A stretch of DNA of 64,000 bases from Tamarix chinensis (lineage: Eukaryota > Streptophyta > Magnoliopsida > Caryophyllales > Tamaricaceae): contig CM060180.1 of assembly GCA_030549775.1 (NCBI GenBank), positions 27,175,590 through 27,239,589 of the forward strand, written 5' to 3'. The notes beneath the pieces were generated by a model. It did no database searches. It was given only the letters and a program-made list of their open reading frames with translations, and was not told where the DNA came from. This document shows positions 61,884 through 64,000 of the stretch, piece after piece. The translations under genes and the position numbers were made by a program. Positions within the stretch are counted from its first letter, which is position 1; every line of letters begins with the position of its first letter.

Positions 61884-64000
61884 GTAATCCCCCCGAAATT
61901 TTAAAAACCTATAATTTAATAAATGACTTTTATTTAGGATAAAGTAGCTTTTAAAATTATTTAATTTAATTATTTTATGCATTTTTGAGTATATAAAATT
62001 AGATAGAAATATTTAGTAAATTAAAATAAATATTTTGTTATATTATCATACTCATTTTATTTAAATAAGTTTCCAAACCAATATTTTACTAAAATTATCC
62101 TTTTTAAACCAATATATTAAATTATATTAAATTTATTTATCTACCAAAAATATTATATCCTATTTTTTCATAAATTATTTTACCTATTTTTTCCTTATTT
62201 TTCATTTTTCATTTTTCCTTTTATTTCTCCTTTTTCTTATTTCTTTCTTTTTCCTTTTCTTTCCTTTGAGCCACTAGGTCATGGCCTACCTCCCTTCCTC
62301 CTCGCGCCTGGGCCACAACCCATTCTTCCCCTCCTCTCCTCCCGCACAACAACGTAGGCCTAACCTCCTGCCTTTCTTTTCCTTCCTCCCCCACGCACGT
62401 CGGCCCAGCCCAGCCCCCTTCTTTCTTTTTCTTTTCTCCCCCCCGACAAGGCCGACCCACTTCTTTATTTTCCCCTTCGCCAGCCTACTTCTCCCTTCTC
62501 TCTCCTTCCTCCTTCTTTTCCTGACTACCTCTGCCATGGTCGAGCACACTCGCCCACCGCCTTGCAACCTTTCCCTACCACTACTGCAACCCTCCCTCTC
62601 TCTCTCTCGTCCTTTTCTTCCCTTTTTCGGACCAAACCAGCCCTTGCAAACCCTCCTCACATGCCTTATTTTCCCCCTCTTCTTCCCTTCCCTCTCCCTA
62701 CCACCCGACCACCCCTGCCTCCCTACTACCACCTCGACTGGCCATCTACTTCCCCTTTCTCTCCCTCTTCTTTTTCCTCTCTTCAACAACCCCTTTCCTG
62801 TCCCATTTTTTAGCCTCCTTATCTTCTCCCATCTCCTCCTCTCCATTTTCTTCTCCTTGTATCCCAACCCCCTATTTTTGCACCGCCGCCCCATTCTGCC
62901 ACTTCCATTACCGCAACAACTGTCTGCATCACCTTCTACTACCCTCCACCTCATCTCTGCACCACCGCAACACCCCCCGAGCAACCCTGCAGCCCCCTTC
63001 TTCCTCCCCCTTCTTTTTCTCTTATTTTTCTTCCTTTTCGGCAACCACCCTACACCTCCACCTTCTGCTGTCATCCCACCGCCTCTACTACCACCTAAGC
63101 CACCAAACCACTCCCTACAACCTCCCCTACCACCCCTCACCTCCTTTAGCCGAAACCAACACTTGCAGCTCCACATTTTTTCCCTCACTTTTCCTTCCTT
63201 CTTAGCCCCCTCCACCTCGGCAGCGACCTTCGTAGCCTTGCTACAGACCCCACCGCCGCCCTTAGCCGGCAACAACCTATCCTTGACCGCCATCTACACC
63301 CCCTCTCCACCCCTACACCTTTTCCTTTCCCTAAATCCTTCCCTACCTGCCCTCTTTCCTAGCCCCAAAACCCTAACCCAAAAAAATCACTTCCTCCTTT
63401 TCTTTCACCCACCTTTGACCCCCTTCCACCTTTGTTTTGCATGCAGCTCATGCTACATGAGCAGGATGAGTTGCCGCATTTCTTGGCTTAATTTAGTTAA
63501 TAAATTTTAAGGTATAATAATATTTAAGTTAAGTATTTCATTAATTAAGATACTTTGGTTTTCTCATTTCTAATATGATAAGTATTGATATTATTTTTAG
63601 GTATTGGTTTTACTAATTAAAGCTTGAATCTTTAACCGAGATACCAGTAAGGTTCGATTTTTACGGAAATTAAGGTAATCATTAAACCCCACTTAAACAC
63701 ATGGATAAACATATGCTAGCACATTAGGGTTTTAATATGTTATTTTAAATGATATATATTGTTTTAATATATTATATGTAGTTGCTTATATTGATTGATA
63801 AAAATCAAAGCATGTTAGTTTATATGCTATGTGTGGAAATATTGCTTAAGGAAAGAGTTTGGTTATTAATGAAAATGTTGAGTACTTATCCATGTTATAT
63901 TATGTTATTGTGACCATTGATCCATAAATATTATTATTGTGAGTCCTAGGGGTATTTTGGTAATATGTCTTATGCAAGAGTGTGGCCTAATATGTGTAGA
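61884..64000 (+). mobile_element. 5' part of giant LTR F, continues past window
   Basis: Starts TGTAATCCCCCCGAAATT and closely follows the sense start of LTR A (AAAACCTATA then TTTAATAAA). Contains the pyrimidine-rich tract 62220-63420 and a donor-like AAG|GTAATC near 63675. The 409-codon frame 62281-63510 in the tract is composition-driven; its tail (YTPSP, KTLTQ) aligns with the matching frame in LTR A. The window ends before the cassettes. Confidence 0.75.

Noticed and set aside
62281..63510. 409-codon open frame and similar long frames in 27814-28954, 31514-32486, 42622-43820, 51715-52293 and 56115-57020
   Set aside because: All lie in C/T-rich tracts of LTRs where stop codons are rare; translations are low-complexity, overlap on both strands and show no domain or start context.

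Overview
The window is nuclear DNA of a flowering plant, most likely a eudicot. The evidence is a spliced FAB1 kinase gene with canonical GT-AG introns, high AT content, solo LTRs, a Ty1/copia remnant, Tourist-like MITEs and a decayed caulimovirid. The species cannot be named from sequence alone.

One conserved host gene is present. It is FAB1, a FYVE-domain phosphatidylinositol-3-phosphate 5-kinase, on the minus strand at 2899-18871. I reconstructed 11 coding exons whose phases all join (5421 nt, 1806 residues plus stop). Domain order is FYVE, TCP-1/chaperonin-like, cysteine-rich, linker, PIPK kinase. The introns hold a LINE fragment and a 1.35 kb Tourist-like MITE full of ATT repeats.

The rest is repeats. 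1-655 holds the 3' end of an LTR plus its initiator-Met tRNA primer site. This shows that the long TG...CA units elsewhere are LTRs of a Ty3/gypsy-type element, perhaps Tekay/Del-like. There are four giant solo LTRs with readable 5-bp target duplications: A 24074-29358 (GTTAT), C 42206-46919 (ATATT), E 51434-61312 (AATAC) and D 52135-57600 (nested in E, opposite strand, CCTGC/CTTGC). B (30595-32781) is truncated, and F (61884-64000) runs off the window. A sits inside a decayed Ty1/copia element (about 21136-30594).

33465-40570 is a decayed endogenous pararetrovirus (Caulimoviridae, possibly Florendovirus-like) on the minus strand. It has lost catalytic residues and has many stops. A 750-bp MITE (49418-50167) is followed directly by a TATA-like promoter, a short leader and a splice donor. 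An unrecognised exon-like fragment lies at 61390-61860.

The most notable unexplained structure is inside the giant LTRs. Each copy with readable cassettes has two blocks of short cassettes, and each cassette carries a small inverted repeat whose arms change together between copies. There are also conserved hairpins near the LTR 3' end and a splice donor/acceptor pair flanking the cassette region. This suggests a structured, possibly spliced LTR transcript, or a DNA dyad array bound by protein.
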